Positions 1 through 12,669 of a stretch of DNA of 64,000 bases are shown here, piece after piece. Source of the DNA: Gleditsia sinensis. Lineage: Eukaryota > Streptophyta > Magnoliopsida > Fabales > Fabaceae. Numbering within the stretch: position 1 is the stretch's first letter; each line of letters opens with the position of its first letter. Location: contig CM073468.1 in assembly GCA_037074535.1 (NCBI GenBank), positions 67,176,969 to 67,240,968 on the forward strand. Direction: 5' to 3'. The position numbers and the translations under genes were made by a program. Under the pieces are notes generated by a model. The model made no database searches. It was not told the DNA's origin and saw nothing but the letters and a program-made list of their open reading frames with translations.

Positions 1-1618
1 TAATTGATCAAATAGTCATATTTTATAAGTTATAACAAAACAGTTTAAGTTAAATTCAAATTCAATTTTTTTTTTATTTTAAAAAGTAAATAAGAGTATA
101 ATTTTTTAATTTTTAAAACAATTATAATAAAATGAGGGCGTGAAAATACTGAAATGCTATAATTAACCACACTGCACACTTTAATGCACAAAAAAGAAAG
201 CGCTTTGCTTGGTTCTAAATGTGGCCCCCTCGTAATAAAAGAGAACACACAATGAATCTCTATTAGACATAAATATTTAAATTTTAGTTATTGTGTTCTT
301 TAATAAAACTGAAAAATAAAAATTCTTATTCTTTTTGGTACCATTATTTTTATAATTTTAATTGTTTCTCGAAATCTTTGGTCGCTTATCTTTTTTATTT
401 GTAGCGATCATTGTCACTGTCACTGAAGTCTTGGTCTTCCCCTCTCTATTTGTATCAAATTTTATTTTACTTTTTCTTTGGATTGGTACATCCATTAAAG
501 TCTCGGTATTTAAAAAGGATAAAATATCTTTTTAAACTTCATTATTAAATCATCCCTAATGATTTGAAATAGCTTAATTATTGTATCACGACCTCATCAA
601 CCCTATGATTAACATTTAATTTTATGAAATTTTAGAAAATGATCTGCTAAATTATTGAGTCATGACCTAATAACTCTATGATTAACATTTAATTATTGCA
701 TCATGACCTCATAAGGTTCATAAAGAAAATGTTTATTTTTGTTTTTATTTATAATATTTTATTGATAAATATGTATTAATTATGATACCTTGTGTTTAAA
801 AAATAATATGATCTATCTATCTTCTAAATTTATTTAGTTTTATATATTGACTTTTCATTTTCATTGACTTGAAATTGATTTTTGTAATTGTTTTGGAAGG
901 GGTGCATGTGACATTGAATTCCACCCTTGAAGCTATTCCCAGAAAAAGGACATAAAAGGCATATAAGCATTTACCCATCTCAATCAACTTTCTTTAAGCT
1001 TCTTTTCTTCCTGCAGAGCCAATTAACATATTCCAACCCATTTCCCCTATTTTCTCTTATTTTCCATGAAACCAAACAACAATTTTTGTCCATGTCTGAG
1101 ATACCATTAGATAAATATACCGGAAGCATTAATTAATAATTAGGTTAACCAAGTTTCCATTAGAGTTGTAGACTTTAATATTACTAGTATTAAAAATTAA
1201 AAATATAAAATAAATCATTCATTTTAGTTTGCAAATTTATTTTTAAAATATCTATTAATAAAAATTATATTTTTTTTCATATTTTTGAGAAAGAAAACAG
1301 AAAAAATAGGACAACTTTGAAATTTTTTTACTTTCTATTTTAAAGTGCAGAAAATACACTTTAAATAAAAGAATCAAACAAAAACTGCTGGCGTTTGAGA
1401 AAAAGTCGGAAACTTTATCGAAGTGGTCATCAAAATCATTCATAGCCTATTGGTTTGGTTTCTATTTGACATAGTGGGATCTTTTTTCCAAAGGGGATAT
1501 GCATGTGCAGCCCTAAAAAGACCTTCACAATCTCTCAATTTTTGTCACCAAGCTCTTTTGTCATATTACCCTTGGCATTTAGAGAGATAAGAAATATTTT
1601 ACTGCAAGTCACGGAAAT
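1..1618. other. AT-rich intergenic, no gene seen
   Basis: Very AT-rich sequence with stops in every frame. The few short open frames have no recognisable family, no coding-like composition and no plausible splice partners. I see nothing else to report before the MITE that begins at 1622. Confidence 0.6.
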
Positions 1619-1621
1619 TTA

Positions 1622-2030
1622 GGGTGCGTTTGGTTTGCGAAAACGTTTTCTGTTTTCATTTTCTGTTTTCATTTCTTGAAAACAGTTTTCATTTTCTAGT
1701 TTTCATATTTCTGAAAATACGTTTGGTTTGTGTTTTCATTTTCACTATTTTTTAGTTATATTGTTGTATTTTTATTTTTACTACTTTATAATTATATAAA
1801 TAGTAAAATATTGTATATATAATTCAAAATAATTGTGAAAATTCCATCATTGCAATGCACTACAAAATTGAAAATTCTGAAAACGTCTTTTTGGTGTTTC
1901 CAGAATTTTCAGAAATTCAGGAAACATTTCTTGAAAATGAAAACAGAAAACAGTAAACAAACGCGTTTTCATATCTGTTTTCAGTTTTCAGTGAAAATGA
2001 AAACTGGAAACAGGCAAACCAAACGCACCC
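1622..2030. mobile_element. Tourist/PIF-Harbinger-type MITE, 409 bp
   Basis: The two ends are perfect inverted copies over 17 bp: GGGTGCGTTTGGTTTGC at 1622 and its complement ending at 2030. They are flanked by TTA on both sides (1619-1621 and 2031-2033), the 3-bp duplication typical of PIF/Harbinger elements. Inside the termini, the sequence is full of GAAAAC/GTTTTC runs that extend the fold imperfectly. No transposase is encoded, so it is a non-autonomous element. The TTA duplication and terminal repeat are seen directly; the superfamily is inferred from duplication size and the GGGTGCGTTTGG-type end. Confidence 0.88.
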
Positions 2031-2033
2031 TTA

Positions 2034-3920
2034 GCGTTTAAGTGACACTTCTCTAACTTCTTAAGTGTTAAAATATTGTGATGCATAGAAATTCAACATT
2101 TCACTCTCTCTTGCCTATGTCTTGTATCAATATCTTCCATTAAAAAAATTCAAATTTTCAATTAATAAAATTATCTCCTAATAGACATTATAACTTATCA
2201 CAAAACACTAATTACATACCTACCAGTAATTTTCTTACGAAATTATTTTTAATTTAATCATTCAAAATGGTTTGAAAAAGAAAACTTCTTTTTTTAAAAA
2301 AAATAAATTAAAAAAAAAAAAAGCAATTGTCGAACGACACCAAAGAAAATGATAAATTATCCGGTCATGTGAATTACAGCCCACGTGAATCAGGCCCCAG
2401 CATTTCTCTTCTGTGACACTCATTTCGTTTTATACAGTAAAGCGCACACTCTATTATTTATGTTTGTGACAGATGTGGGACATAGACAGGGATAAAGTTT
2501 GTCGTGCTTTAACGCAAAGGTTTTTCCTTTTGTAGGTAATTAAATAATTAATTTTTGATTTGAGTAGGAGGGGTTTAGATTTTTTAAATATTTTATTTTG
2601 AGTTTGATTTTAAATTATGTAAAATTAAAAAATATATTAAGATAATTTGATTATAATTAATTATTTTTAAGTAAAATATTCAACTTTTTTTATATTTTTA
2701 ATATATATATAGATATATAAATAAATTTTTATTTTATTTTAAAAATAATTAATTAAATCTATTTAATTATTGACTCAACTGTTGAATCCGCTATCCGAGG
2801 TCAATGGCTGGTCCTTGCGACAACCAAAATGGAAATTCTTGTGGCTTTTTCAAAATGAGTTTAACTCTAACAACCCACTTCATTATTTTTGTGTCAAATC
2901 AAATTTTATTATTATAGACAGCATAACCTTACTTTAGACTCTAATTCTAAGTAAGACTATAATTAGGCCATCTGTTTAATTTTTATTGGGTTCTTTAAAA
3001 TTTGACATACGTTTCAGACAAAAATTTTAAGTACTGTTATTTTTTTTTAAGTACAGATACTTAAAATAAAAAATTATTATTTATTATATATTTACTTATA
3101 AGATCCGCTTAAGCACTTGAACGGAGGAGATGCTCTTAAGATGCCATTGCCATCCTTTTCAAATTATTGGGCTCTGTACCTCTCCTGCTTTGTTCTGCAC
3201 TCTGTTCTTTCCAAGCCACGCTTGTCTCAAAAGTTATTTTTATTATTATTTTTTATGATTATTTGTAAGTAAAGCTTATAAATAATGTCATAGACTGATT
3301 TTATATAATTTTGCTAAACAAAAGTGTTAAAATTTGTATGATTTTTTAATGTTAATTTTTAAAATTTTTATTGTGTATAAATTATTTCTTAAATTTATAA
3401 AACTTATATTAAACTAATCTTTTTATGCACTGTTAAGAAAATAATAAAATGATTAATTTATTATAAATTTCAACACTAATTTTTGTATAAGCAAAAACTT
3501 GAACTATTTTGTAAGTTTCATTATATAATTTTTTATGTAGTTTGATCAGCCTGTCAATTCAGTTATAAAAAAATAAGAGTGAATAATAAAAATTTTAAAG
3601 CTTTAATATGATACTTAAAATTATGACAAATATTGATTAACAAAAATAAACAAAGGCGTTCACTTGTTGGAATTTCTTTTTCTTTTTTCTGGGTCATGAG
3701 GAACATTGGGGTTATCTTAAATTTTAATTCTTGAAAAGAAAGTACAAATTAAAATGATTTAAAATAACATAGATACAACATTTTATTATTTCTTTTTATA
3801 AAGTAAATCAATGTATTCTAATAACGGGAATAAACAAATTAATATCATATAAAACAATTATATCTCCTTTAAATATTCATTTTTTAATAAAATAATAACT
3901 AAGTTCTTTGCATCTAACAC
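2034..3920. other. AT-rich intergenic upstream of the GLR gene
   Basis: No gene recognised. Around 2330-2520 the base composition is more balanced and includes a CCACGTG element, but no reading frame there is convincing. A segment near 2940-3140 ends in GGAGATGCTCTTAAG, resembling termini seen in some plant MITEs, but I could not define its other end. Confidence 0.45.
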
Positions 3921-3949
3921 TAATATATATATACACACACACACACACT
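3921..3949. repeat. (TA)n(CA)n microsatellite in GLR promoter
   Basis: A compound TA then CA dinucleotide run lies about 105-130 bp before the GLR start codon. The TA part may also act as the TATA element, since no better TATA box lies closer to the start. Confidence 0.7.
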
Positions 3950-4053
3950 CATCAACTCATTCTATCATCTAGCTCCATTATTACAGGAACTGTTCTTTAT
4001 CAGTCTTCTGGAGAATAGAGCTAAGGGAACTAGCCGGCTTGAAAACGCCAACA

Positions 4054-7000
4054 ATGCAAAAAAACCTTCACTCTTCTCTCTTACTTCTTTCCTTTTATTT
4101 CCTATACCTCATCGCAAGACCCTCCATGGCCAACGAGGTTATTCCAGTAGGTGTAATTCTTGATTTGAATTCACCACTTGGAATTATGGCTAACAACTGC
4201 ATACGCATGGGTCTACAAGATTTCTATCAGAACAATCCTCGCTATTCAACCAGAGTCGATCTTCGTATCAGAGACTCTGACAATGATGTCGTTAAAGCAG
4301 CTAATTCTGGTAACAATTCCTTCTTCTTTTTTTAACCTTTCGATCTTTTTTCTTTTTTTAATTTCACGTTCTCCTTCGATTTCACATTTAATTAAAATTT
4401 TTATAATTAATCTCTTCGTTTCTCTATCTCATCTTATTTAACTCTATTGTTTATTATCTACTAAAATTCTTAAAATTCTTTTCTCGTTATTTGATAATTT
4501 TATACAATTATTTTATAAAATTAATGCTTAATTTAGATAATAAAATTTTAAATATAATGTGATAGATAAAATTAGAGGGACATTTATGAAAATTAAAAAA
4601 TTAAGAAAAAAAATTACAATCAAGTTAGAAAATCAAAATGAAAAAATTGTGACTTTTTAATTTTTAGCCTTTATATTGGTTAGATTGGTCTGGTTATTTA
4701 ATCTAATAATATTTAAATTAAAATTTTATATTACTTAAAAAATTATGGTTATCTAGTTAATCGGATTGGGCTAATAAGGTGGGTTTTAAAAGAAATTTGA
4801 AAAAAAATTCACTTGTATAAAATTCATCAATTCAATTCGATATTTATATGAAATGATTTTTTTTTTTTACTAAGTTCGATCACATTCTTCAAATTATGCC
4901 CATCTCTACTAACTAATTACTTTATATAATAGCTTTTTGTTTTTGTTCTTTCGATGATAATAATAACCCTATTTTAACACCTTATTTATGGTGTTAAGCA
5001 GCTTTGGATCTAATAAAGAATGAAAAGGTGCACGCAATTATCGGACCCCAAAGTTCAGAAGAAGCGATGTTTGTAGCGGAACTTGGAAGAAGAGCTCAAG
5101 TACCCATTATTTCGTTTTCTGCAGCAAGTCCATCTCTTTCCCCACCCCGAACCCAATTCTTCTTCATTCGAACCACGCACAGTGATTGCTACCAGTTCAA
5201 AGCTATAGCCGCCATTATTGACTATTATGGATGGCACGAAATCATCCCCATCTATGAAGACACAGAATATGGCAATTCTCTAAACCCATGTCTCGCAGAT
5301 GCCAGGGAAGAAATTGATACTCGAATTCCTTACAAAAGTGTCATTGATCCAAGATCAAAAGATGATGAGATTTCTGAAGAGCTTCACAAGTTAAGGGACA
5401 AGCCAACAAAGGTATTTCTAGTTCATATGCAAGTTAATCTTGGTGCCAGATTTTTTAAACTCGCAGATAGTGAAGGAATGATGACAGAAGGATATGCTTG
5501 GATTATAACCCAAAGGTTATCCGTGACGCTAGCTCCTATAAATCGAACAGTGACAAATACCATGCAAGGTGTATTGGGAGTTAGGCCAAAATTGAATATG
5601 AAAGAAAAAAGGCTCAAGGACTTCAGAGAAAGATGGGTAAATGATAGTTCCACTAGAAAAACTCACTTGACTCTCTTTGGGTATTGGGCTTACGACACAG
5701 TTCAGGCGTTGGCCATTGCAGTAGAGAAGGCTGGCATAGTAAATTCTACCTTAGATTTTACCAACAAAAGCAGAGTTGATATTGCAGAGGTAGGTGTCAA
5801 TGAAATGGGCCCAAAACTTGCTAACGCAATTATGGGGATTAAATTTAGAGGCCTTTCAGGTAATTTTAGTTTAATTGAAGGAAAGCCAGAACCATCAGAA
5901 CTTGAAGTATTCAATTTGGCAGGAGCAAAAGAGGGGGTTATCGGATACTGGAGCCCCGAAAGAGGACTTTTTCCAGATGGGCATAACGCTAGTAGTGAAC
6001 CAATTGTTAATGGTAAACTTAAGCAACCAATGTGGCCTGGTGACGCGACAGAGCGACCAAGAAAGATGAGAATTGGAGTCCCAAAAAGGCAGGGTTTCAC
6101 TGAATTTGTGAAAGTAGAAGGGCCAAATGGTACAAAAATTTCTGGTTTTGCTATCGATGTGTTTACAGAAGCAGTCAAACTTTTACCCTTTCCCTTTCCT
6201 TACAAATTTATCGCCTTGACCAAAGAAGATGGAGAGACTTATGGGAACTATGATGATCTTCTATGCCCAATCAACGAGACGGTAAGTTTTCATTTAATTT
6301 TGGAAAAGAAACGTAAATGTCCTTTTTTTTAACTTTATGCATTTACAAACACCTCTTTCAATTTTTAAAGTAAAAAATTAAATCTTTTAACTTTTAGTAA
6401 TTAATATTTAACACGTTTTTTCAATTTTCATTAATAGAATTAATAGACATATCCTATTTTTCTCGCATGACATCCCGCCGTATAAGTTTGGGATGGGTTA
6501 TACAGCATCTCTATTAGTTATGGCAACAAAAAACGAGCAAAAGGTGTTAAATATTGCCTGGTAAAATATTCAAAATTTTAAGGATAGTTGCATTTTTTTT
6601 TTCTTTAATTTGCTTTTGACATGTTTTACTTGTTTCAAATTTTCTCCCTTCTCACTTTTTGCAAATCCTGCAGAATGTTGATGCCATAGTTGGAGACATT
6701 ACTATTGTATGGAATCGCGCAAACTGTGTTGATTTTACATTGCCATATTCAGAATCAAGCGTGTCAATGGTGGTTCCCATCGGGCGTAGCTTCAGCACGC
6801 GGATCCTCTTAGCACCTTTTGATACGTTTCTTTGGATATTTCTTGGCTCTATTTTTGTGGCTACAACTGGTGCTATAATTTTATTAGAGATGAGTAAGCA
6901 CAAAAAGAATGGCGGAGACATGAAAAAAGTTAACGAATTGATGTGGTGTCCCTTCACTGTTTACGCTCGAGGTAAGTCATTCAAGATATTTATACTTGGT

Positions 7001-8998
7001 ACACACATATTTAAGCTATATTGTATTATTTAAGATACCAAAACTTCAAATGTTACCCAAATATCATGAGAATTCTATGTTAATTTTCATTTTCCATAAC
7101 AAGCTTATAAAAATCTTAAAGTTTAATAATTTAGTTGGTCTTTATTGTTTCATCCAATATTTTTAATAGGTTCTTATAGTTTCAAAATTTAGAATTGGAT
7201 CCTTATAGTTTTGATTATAGTTTTAACTAGGTCCTTACTAGAAAAAATATATATAACTATAGAAATTTAATTCTAAACTTTTAAATTATAAAAAGCTGAA
7301 AGTAGAGAGATGAACTAAGTAATCCCACCAAATCTTAAATACTATGATCTTATATCATGAAATATGATATCATAATATAACAAACGCCTCCTATATCTTA
7401 ATTTTCAATTCCTCCAAAGTACTCAAACATATAGATAATGATTTACGAGGTTTAATTGTGGTTGCAGAGACTAAGGATTGGAAGAGCAATTTGTCAAAAT
7501 GGACAGCGATGATATGCTCATTTATGTTCGTTGTGGTGATTCAAATTTACACGGCAAATTTAACTTCGATGTTAACGGAAGGGACGACGCGTGAGCCTAC
7601 ATTCAGGGACGTAAAAGAGATTCAAAAGAACGGCAGCTACTTAGTGGGATATCCGAAGGGATCCTCGGTGGTGAAAGGGCTTCTTATTGAACGTTTAGGA
7701 TTCAATGAGTCTCAATTGAAGGCTTATAACACTCGTGAGGAATATGACCATGCACTGTCTAATGGAACCGAAAAGGGAGGTGTGGCTGCTATCTTTGATG
7801 AAACCCCCTATATCATGCTCTTCCTCTCCAAATATGGCTCCAAGTACGACATGGTTGGACCAAGATACCAAACAGATGGATACGGCTTTGTGAGTCTCCT
7901 CCCCCTTATTATCTTAAATGTTTGTTTAATTTCACTTGAAGTACAAATACTAAAACAGACACACCATAAAACACGAACATAGACATGTTGGCACCAACAT
8001 GCTTGTAAGGGAAATTACATTTTATCATATTCATTTTTGCATCTAATTATAATTTTTCTTCTAATTTATTAATTTTTACAATTGTCTCTTCATTTGTCCG
8101 TTTTATTACATTAAGCTTCTTATAGTCTAAATTAGAGCTTAATTTTAATGTTAATTATGTAAACTTATCAAAATACTTTTCCCATGAAAAAAAAAGGTGA
8201 AATTGAGTACCAAGCAAAGGTATTTTCAAAATTTTTTGTAAATATTGTTAAAAGTATACTGTCTGAAGCAATTGACGATTCAATTTATTTACTCTATTAC
8301 ATTTGTTTTCCAATAGTCTAAATTTGACCATAATTCTAATGTTAGTTACTTAAAATTATCAAAATATATTTTCTAAGAAGAGGAGAAAAAAAATTAGGTA
8401 TCAAACAAACGAAAGATATTTTGAGAATATTTTGTAATTAGCTATCATTAAAGTAGACTATAGGCTCTGAGAAAAATAAATTAAATAATCAATTGCTAAA
8501 ATTATATTTGAAAAAAAATTACGATTGAATGCAAATATTAAGATGATACCGTGTAATTTTTCCATGATGTTATATTGAATTATTAACTTGGTTGATTCAT
8601 ATAACTTTTACGCTAACTCTTTATCTTACTTTGACATTCAGGCATTCCCAAAGAAATCTAGTCTAGTGTCACACTTCTCAGTTGCTATCTTAAATGTGAC
8701 TGAAGATACAGAGAAATTTCAATCCATGAAGAAAAACTACTCCTTAAGCTCTGTCCCATACGAATTCCAAAAATCTTCGGGGAGTCGAAGTTTGACTGTG
8801 AACGACTTTGGGAAACTCTTGCCAGTAATAGCCTACATTTTATGTTTCTTATTCTTCCTCATTTATTTTAAGTATACAGTAACGATTCTACGTCAGAAAT
8901 TCAGCTCTTACCTTTCTGCAAAACTTGGAAGTGCATTTAAAGAAGTAGCTTTTGTTTTCTTTAAAAAAAGACCGCCAGATACTTCCTCCAGGTCATAA
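4054..8998 (+). CDS. glutamate receptor-like channel (GLR, clade II type), 5 exons
   Basis: Exons 4054-4309, 5002-6281, 6674-6971, 7468-7889 and 8642-8998, all with GT..AG introns and consistent phase, give 870 residues (typical GLRs are about 900-950). The ATG at 4054 begins a signal peptide ending near PSMA (about residue 25). An LIVBP-like N-terminal domain fills exons 1-2. Ligand lobe S1 starts near residue 440 (RIGVPKRQGFTEFVKV) and continues through DAIVGDITI. M1 is about 563-583, the pore loop about 598-611, M3 with IYTANLTSMLT about 623-648, then S2 with AAIFDETPY and M4 about 810-830. Family role: amino-acid-gated calcium-permeable channel in plant membranes. Odd: the pore loop lacks the usual hydrophobic GTSFWFSFST-like helix and reads NELMWCPFTVYAR. 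There is no internal stop, so it is probably a live but divergent paralogue. Confidence 0.9.
4310..5001 (+). other. GLR intron 1
   Basis: A 692-bp AT-rich intron with donor GTAACA and acceptor TTAAGCAG. The split codon across it gives Ala, matching the family pattern before LDLIKN. No nested gene or element was recognised. Confidence 0.8.
6972..7467 (+). other. GLR intron 3, repeat-like content
   Basis: A 496-bp intron with donor GTAAGT and acceptor TTGCAG. It holds stretches such as GGTCTTTATTGTTT and GGTCCTTAC near 7137-7240, which resemble a dispersed AT-rich repeat also hinted at elsewhere in the window. The insertion ends could not be defined. Confidence 0.5.
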
Positions 8999-9401
8999 TG
9001 ATACATCTACTCATGAGCTTCACATGGATTCTTAATGATGGTAGTCTACAAAATATTTTAGGAGGATCGAGTTCAATGATTGTTGATATTAGGGTTTAGA
9101 TCTTTTTAAGAGGTTTAAGTTCAATTTTTCTATATATATATATCTAGAATATGAAGGTTCATGTACCTAAATTAGTGTGAGTAATGAATGAGTGTTTAAT
9201 TTACTGTTCATCTAATTTGATATTACTATTGGAGTATTTTTACTCTTATTCTTTTAGTTTTACCATGCTCTGTTTTTTCCTGCTTATAGGTTATATTGGT
9301 TACCAAAGTCTAAGGTTGGCTACCTAGAAATAGTTCACCCAGTTTGTACTTTCAAGAGTAAAAAAATAATAAAATACTTACTTTTCTTCCTATTTTTGAT
9401 A
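8999..9401. other. GLR 3' flank and possible degenerate copia LTR
   Basis: The first part is the GLR 3' UTR and downstream sequence. The segment before 9402 should contain the 5' LTR of the copia remnant, because a primer-binding-site-like sequence begins at 9402, but I find no clean TG..CA ends or second LTR copy. Confidence 0.4.
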
Positions 9402-10560
9402 TAGTATTAGAACCCGACTCAGTATCAAAATGTTTTTCCTAATTTTCTTTTCTCAAGAAACAAACACATCTGAGAATCAAAATTGCTAATCAATACATTT
9501 GTGATTTAGCTATGTCCTATTTAGAGGCCTTGAATAATGGCAGACAAGCATTTCCCACTATAGCTAGAGCAAAAGATCATCTAAATAATCAACGGCAATT
9601 CCTTCAAGTAGGTGCGAGACCTGACGATAATCCAGCCAACCCTTATTGTCGTCATTCTAATGAGAATCCATCTCTCGTGCTCGTCTCTCTGGTTCTTTTC
9701 AGTTATAATTATCATAGCTGGTACAGATCTATGCGAATGGCTTTACTCTTTAAGAACAAACTTAGATTTGTTGATGGTAGCATAATTAGTCCGGATAAAA
9801 AGGATCATTTATATTCATCTTAGGAAAGGTGCAATTCTATGATGTGTTCATGGCTGGTAAGATCGCTTTCACCTTCTATTGCTAAAAGCATTATATGGCT
9901 GGATAATGCGAAAAATATCTGGAAAGATCTGTATGATTGATTTTCTCAAGGAGATCTTGTTAGAATTGCTGAATTACAAGAAGAAAGCTATTCCTTCAGA
10001 CAGAACTCACTCTTTGTGACTGAGTTTTTCACTCAGCTAAAAATATTATGAGATGAATATAGCAATCTCATGCCAGTTTCTATTTGCAGTTGTAATCCAC
10101 AATGTGCATGTGAAGCTCTTAAATTAGTCAAGAAGGCATAGGAAAATGATTATTCGATCCGTTTTTTAAAAGGACTGAATGACAATTTTCCCACTGTTCG
10201 TTCTCAAATGTTCTTGATGGAGCCAATTCCAAATATCAATAAATTATTTTCTCTGATGTTGCAACACAAAAGATAGTTCAATGCTTCCTCTGGTATTAAT
10301 GAGGAACCTTCAGTATTTGCGGCTCAAGGACAATCTAGAAATGGCAGAATACACAACAACGAAGATTTAATAACTACAATCTGAATGGGCAACAAATTGG
10401 GAGGAATAATGCTGGAAATTAGAGAAGGATTTATAGTAATGTTGGGAATAGACCAATTTGTAGCTACTACAACATGCTAGGACATACTGTTGAAACATGC
10501 TATAAGAAGCATGGATATCCCATTTGATTAAGGAACGGAGGAAGACAACAAATCCGCCCT
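9402..10560 (+). mobile_element. Ty1/copia retrotransposon remnant (gag region)
   Basis: A sequence resembling the initiator-Met tRNA primer site (TAGTATTAGAAC, 9402-9413, expected TGGTATCAGAGC) precedes a gag frame starting near 9512. The first about 100 residues read like plant copia gag (NPYCRHSNENPSLVLVS, then YHSWYRSMRMALLFKNKL). Similarity continues in shifting frames to about 10540: IWLDNAKNIWKDLYD, FLKGLNDNFPTVRSQM, then a zinc knuckle at 10459-10500 reading CSYYNMLGHTVETC. In that knuckle the second cysteine is replaced by Tyr. There are several in-frame stops (for example the TAA after about 9820 and a stop in LYD*F near 9938). No protease, integrase or RT follows. It is a dead, truncated element. 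Confidence 0.85.
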
Positions 10561-11449
10561 TTTCTAAAATAGACTTTAGTGATAGATGAACATTTGCTAA
10601 GGTTACCATTAGATATCCTTTTTCTCACGGTTTATTCCCACTCCACTGCATTCCTCCAAGCTAATGTATCAGTGGCACCATATTTTGAAATGGAAGTTCC
10701 TCTAATTAATTGGACTATTTTGTGTAGGGATTTCTTTAAGTTTTAGAAAACTTTATTTAAGAAAATAGAATGACCATGTTTTGGTGTAAATTTTCTTATT
10801 AAGTTTTTTAAGATTTCAAATTTCTCATGGTATTCAGCTATCACAAAATGTGGGCAACTACACCCAAATATAACCATGGGATTTTAGTTTTTCCACCTAC
10901 TCCAACCCCATCTACTTCTCCTTCCACTCCAGCAACCCAGAATCTGCCCCCCTTGGCAACTCCACCAGCCACCAGCACCTGGCATCAATGCTTCTAATCC
11001 CCCCCCCCCCCGGGGGGGCGGGGGGGGCCTCCAAAGGCCTACATGCGCAGCATAATTGAAGAATGAGGAGCTTCGTTTTCTCCTCTTAATTTTTGTTTCA
11101 CTGCTTCTTCCAGCTTGTGAGGATTTTGAAACCCAAGGAAGGAGAGAGCTTTCACCTTTGAATTCATACCAAAATTTACATGAAAAGCTAATTCAAAAAT
11201 ATTTAATTCAACTATCCTTTACTGTTTGAATAATGATAAAGTACTATTGATGAAAAAAAGAACTCTTATATAGGCCATTAATATTTAAGATACAGCAGAA
11301 TTTATGCTAATTTACATAGAAAGCTAATTCAAAAATTAAGGAAAGCTTATTAGAATTCTAGAGTTAACCAAACATCTTTTTAAAAATTACCAAGGAAATT
11401 AATGCCTAGGTCTAAGTTTCTTGGGTAACTAAATCTATGTGGTAAATTA
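10561..11449. other. unassigned segment between copia and LINE remnants
   Basis: Moderate base composition, no gene recognised. It contains proline/serine-like low-complexity codons around 10900-10980, the C/G homopolymer block at 10999-11027, and unassigned sequence up to the LINE remnant. It may be further decayed retroelement sequence. Confidence 0.35.
10999..11027. repeat. C13-G7-C-G8 homopolymer block
   Basis: Thirteen C are followed by seven G, one C and eight G inside otherwise AT-rich DNA. The sequence can fold on itself. It could be a sequencing or gap-filling artefact, or a slippage-prone palindrome. Confidence 0.8.
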
Positions 11450-11653
11450 GAAATGCCCATACCAAAACACCAGTAAGAGGTTTCTAAATTCAGCCAATAT
11501 GTTGTTCATCTCCGAATCAGCCATATAGAAAATTACTAAGTCATCAGCATAAATGGTTTATTCTAATACTTGCCTGTCCAATTTTTATACCCACACGTGG
11601 CCTTAGCCTCTTCTTTCCTCGACAGATAGTGGGAGAGAACATTCATACATATT

Positions 11654-11893
11654 AGGGTTGATCATCAGATCAAATTGATCAAATTAAAAAATTAACACTT
11701 AAACTCAATTAAAATTTCAAATTATTCAAAAAATTGAAATTATGTAAAATAAAGTTCCGTTGGATTAAATTGAGTTGGTTGGATCAAGGCTAAAAAATTC
11801 TAAAAAATACACTCAACAAATTCTATCCGATTCACATAAAATAAATTTTTATAATCGGATTCAGTCAAGTCATCTGATAATGCACATTCTTTA
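11654..11893. mobile_element. hAT-like MITE inserted in the LINE, 240 bp
   Basis: Flanked by a perfect 8-bp direct duplication ATACATAT (11646-11653 and 11894-11901). Removing the insert plus one copy rejoins the LINE reading frame (LICM/NVLSHYL on the minus strand). The left end begins TAGGGTTGATCATCAGAT and the right end, complemented, TAAAGAATGTGCATTATC, so the terminal repeat is degenerate. Non-autonomous; the hAT assignment rests on the 8-bp duplication and TAGGG-like end. Confidence 0.82.
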
Positions 11894-12146
11894 ATACATA
11901 TGAGGAAGAGTAGGAAGAAATAGCGTCTCCTCGTCCAGGTCCATGTTTTGGGACAACCAGGGGAGTTTTATTAAAGATTTGATATTATAGAGTAGAGACA
12001 CACTGCATCACCAGTTAGCACCGATGAACCGGAAACCCTATAAATCTCACAGCATTCTCAAGGAAGGACCATGACATCTTATCATAGACCTGCTGCCATA
12101 ATTATATTATCTTATATTTGTCTTTCTTTAATGAAGGCATTCTGAA

Positions 12147-12669
12147 TAGGGGTGTACAACGCTCACAGTTTAATTTAATTTTTAAAATTTAATTAAATTG
12201 AATTAATTTAGTAAAATTTAGTAAAAACTAAATTTAATCCATTTGATTTATGTCTATAAAATTGAATCGTTTAAAAATAATTCGGTTTAGTTTAATTTTT
12301 TTTATTTTTAAAATTTTTTTGACCAATTTTTTTTTTTTGGTTTATTTGAATTTTTTTTAAACCTATTTTTTTAATTTTTTTTATCCATTTTATTATTTTT
12401 GGGTTCATTTTAATAAGATTAATTTTTAAAAAATCTAAAAAACAAAATTCTATAAAATATTTTTAAAATATAATAAAAAATAAATTTAATAATATAAATT
12501 TAATATATTTAAAATAATTCAGTTTGATTTAGTTGAATTTTTGTTTCAATCAAAAATGAATTGAATCGATCAATTTTAAAAAAAAAAATTATTTAAAATT
12601 AATTTTATTTAATTTTTAAAAAAATTAATTTAGTTTGATCAATTCAATTCAATCTTGTACATCCATTAA
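12147..12669. mobile_element. hAT-like MITE inserted in the LINE, about 523 bp
   Basis: Left end TAGGGGTGTACAA, right end complemented TAATGGATGTACAAG. The flanks are ATTCTGAA (12139-12146) and ATTTTGAA (12670-12677), an 8-bp duplication with one mismatch; the right boundary could be off by one base. The interior is almost pure A/T with repeated TTTAATTT/AATTGAATT blocks. Excision restores the LINE frame, which confirms that it inserted after the LINE. Confidence 0.8.

Noticed and set aside
1835..2041. 68-codon open frame
   Set aside because: Lies inside the MITE at 1622-2030 and reflects its GAAAAC repeats.
5702..6178. 158-codon open frame antisense to GLR exon 2
   Set aside because: A mirror of the GLR coding sequence with no family resemblance. 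Antisense frames of this size are common opposite real exons.
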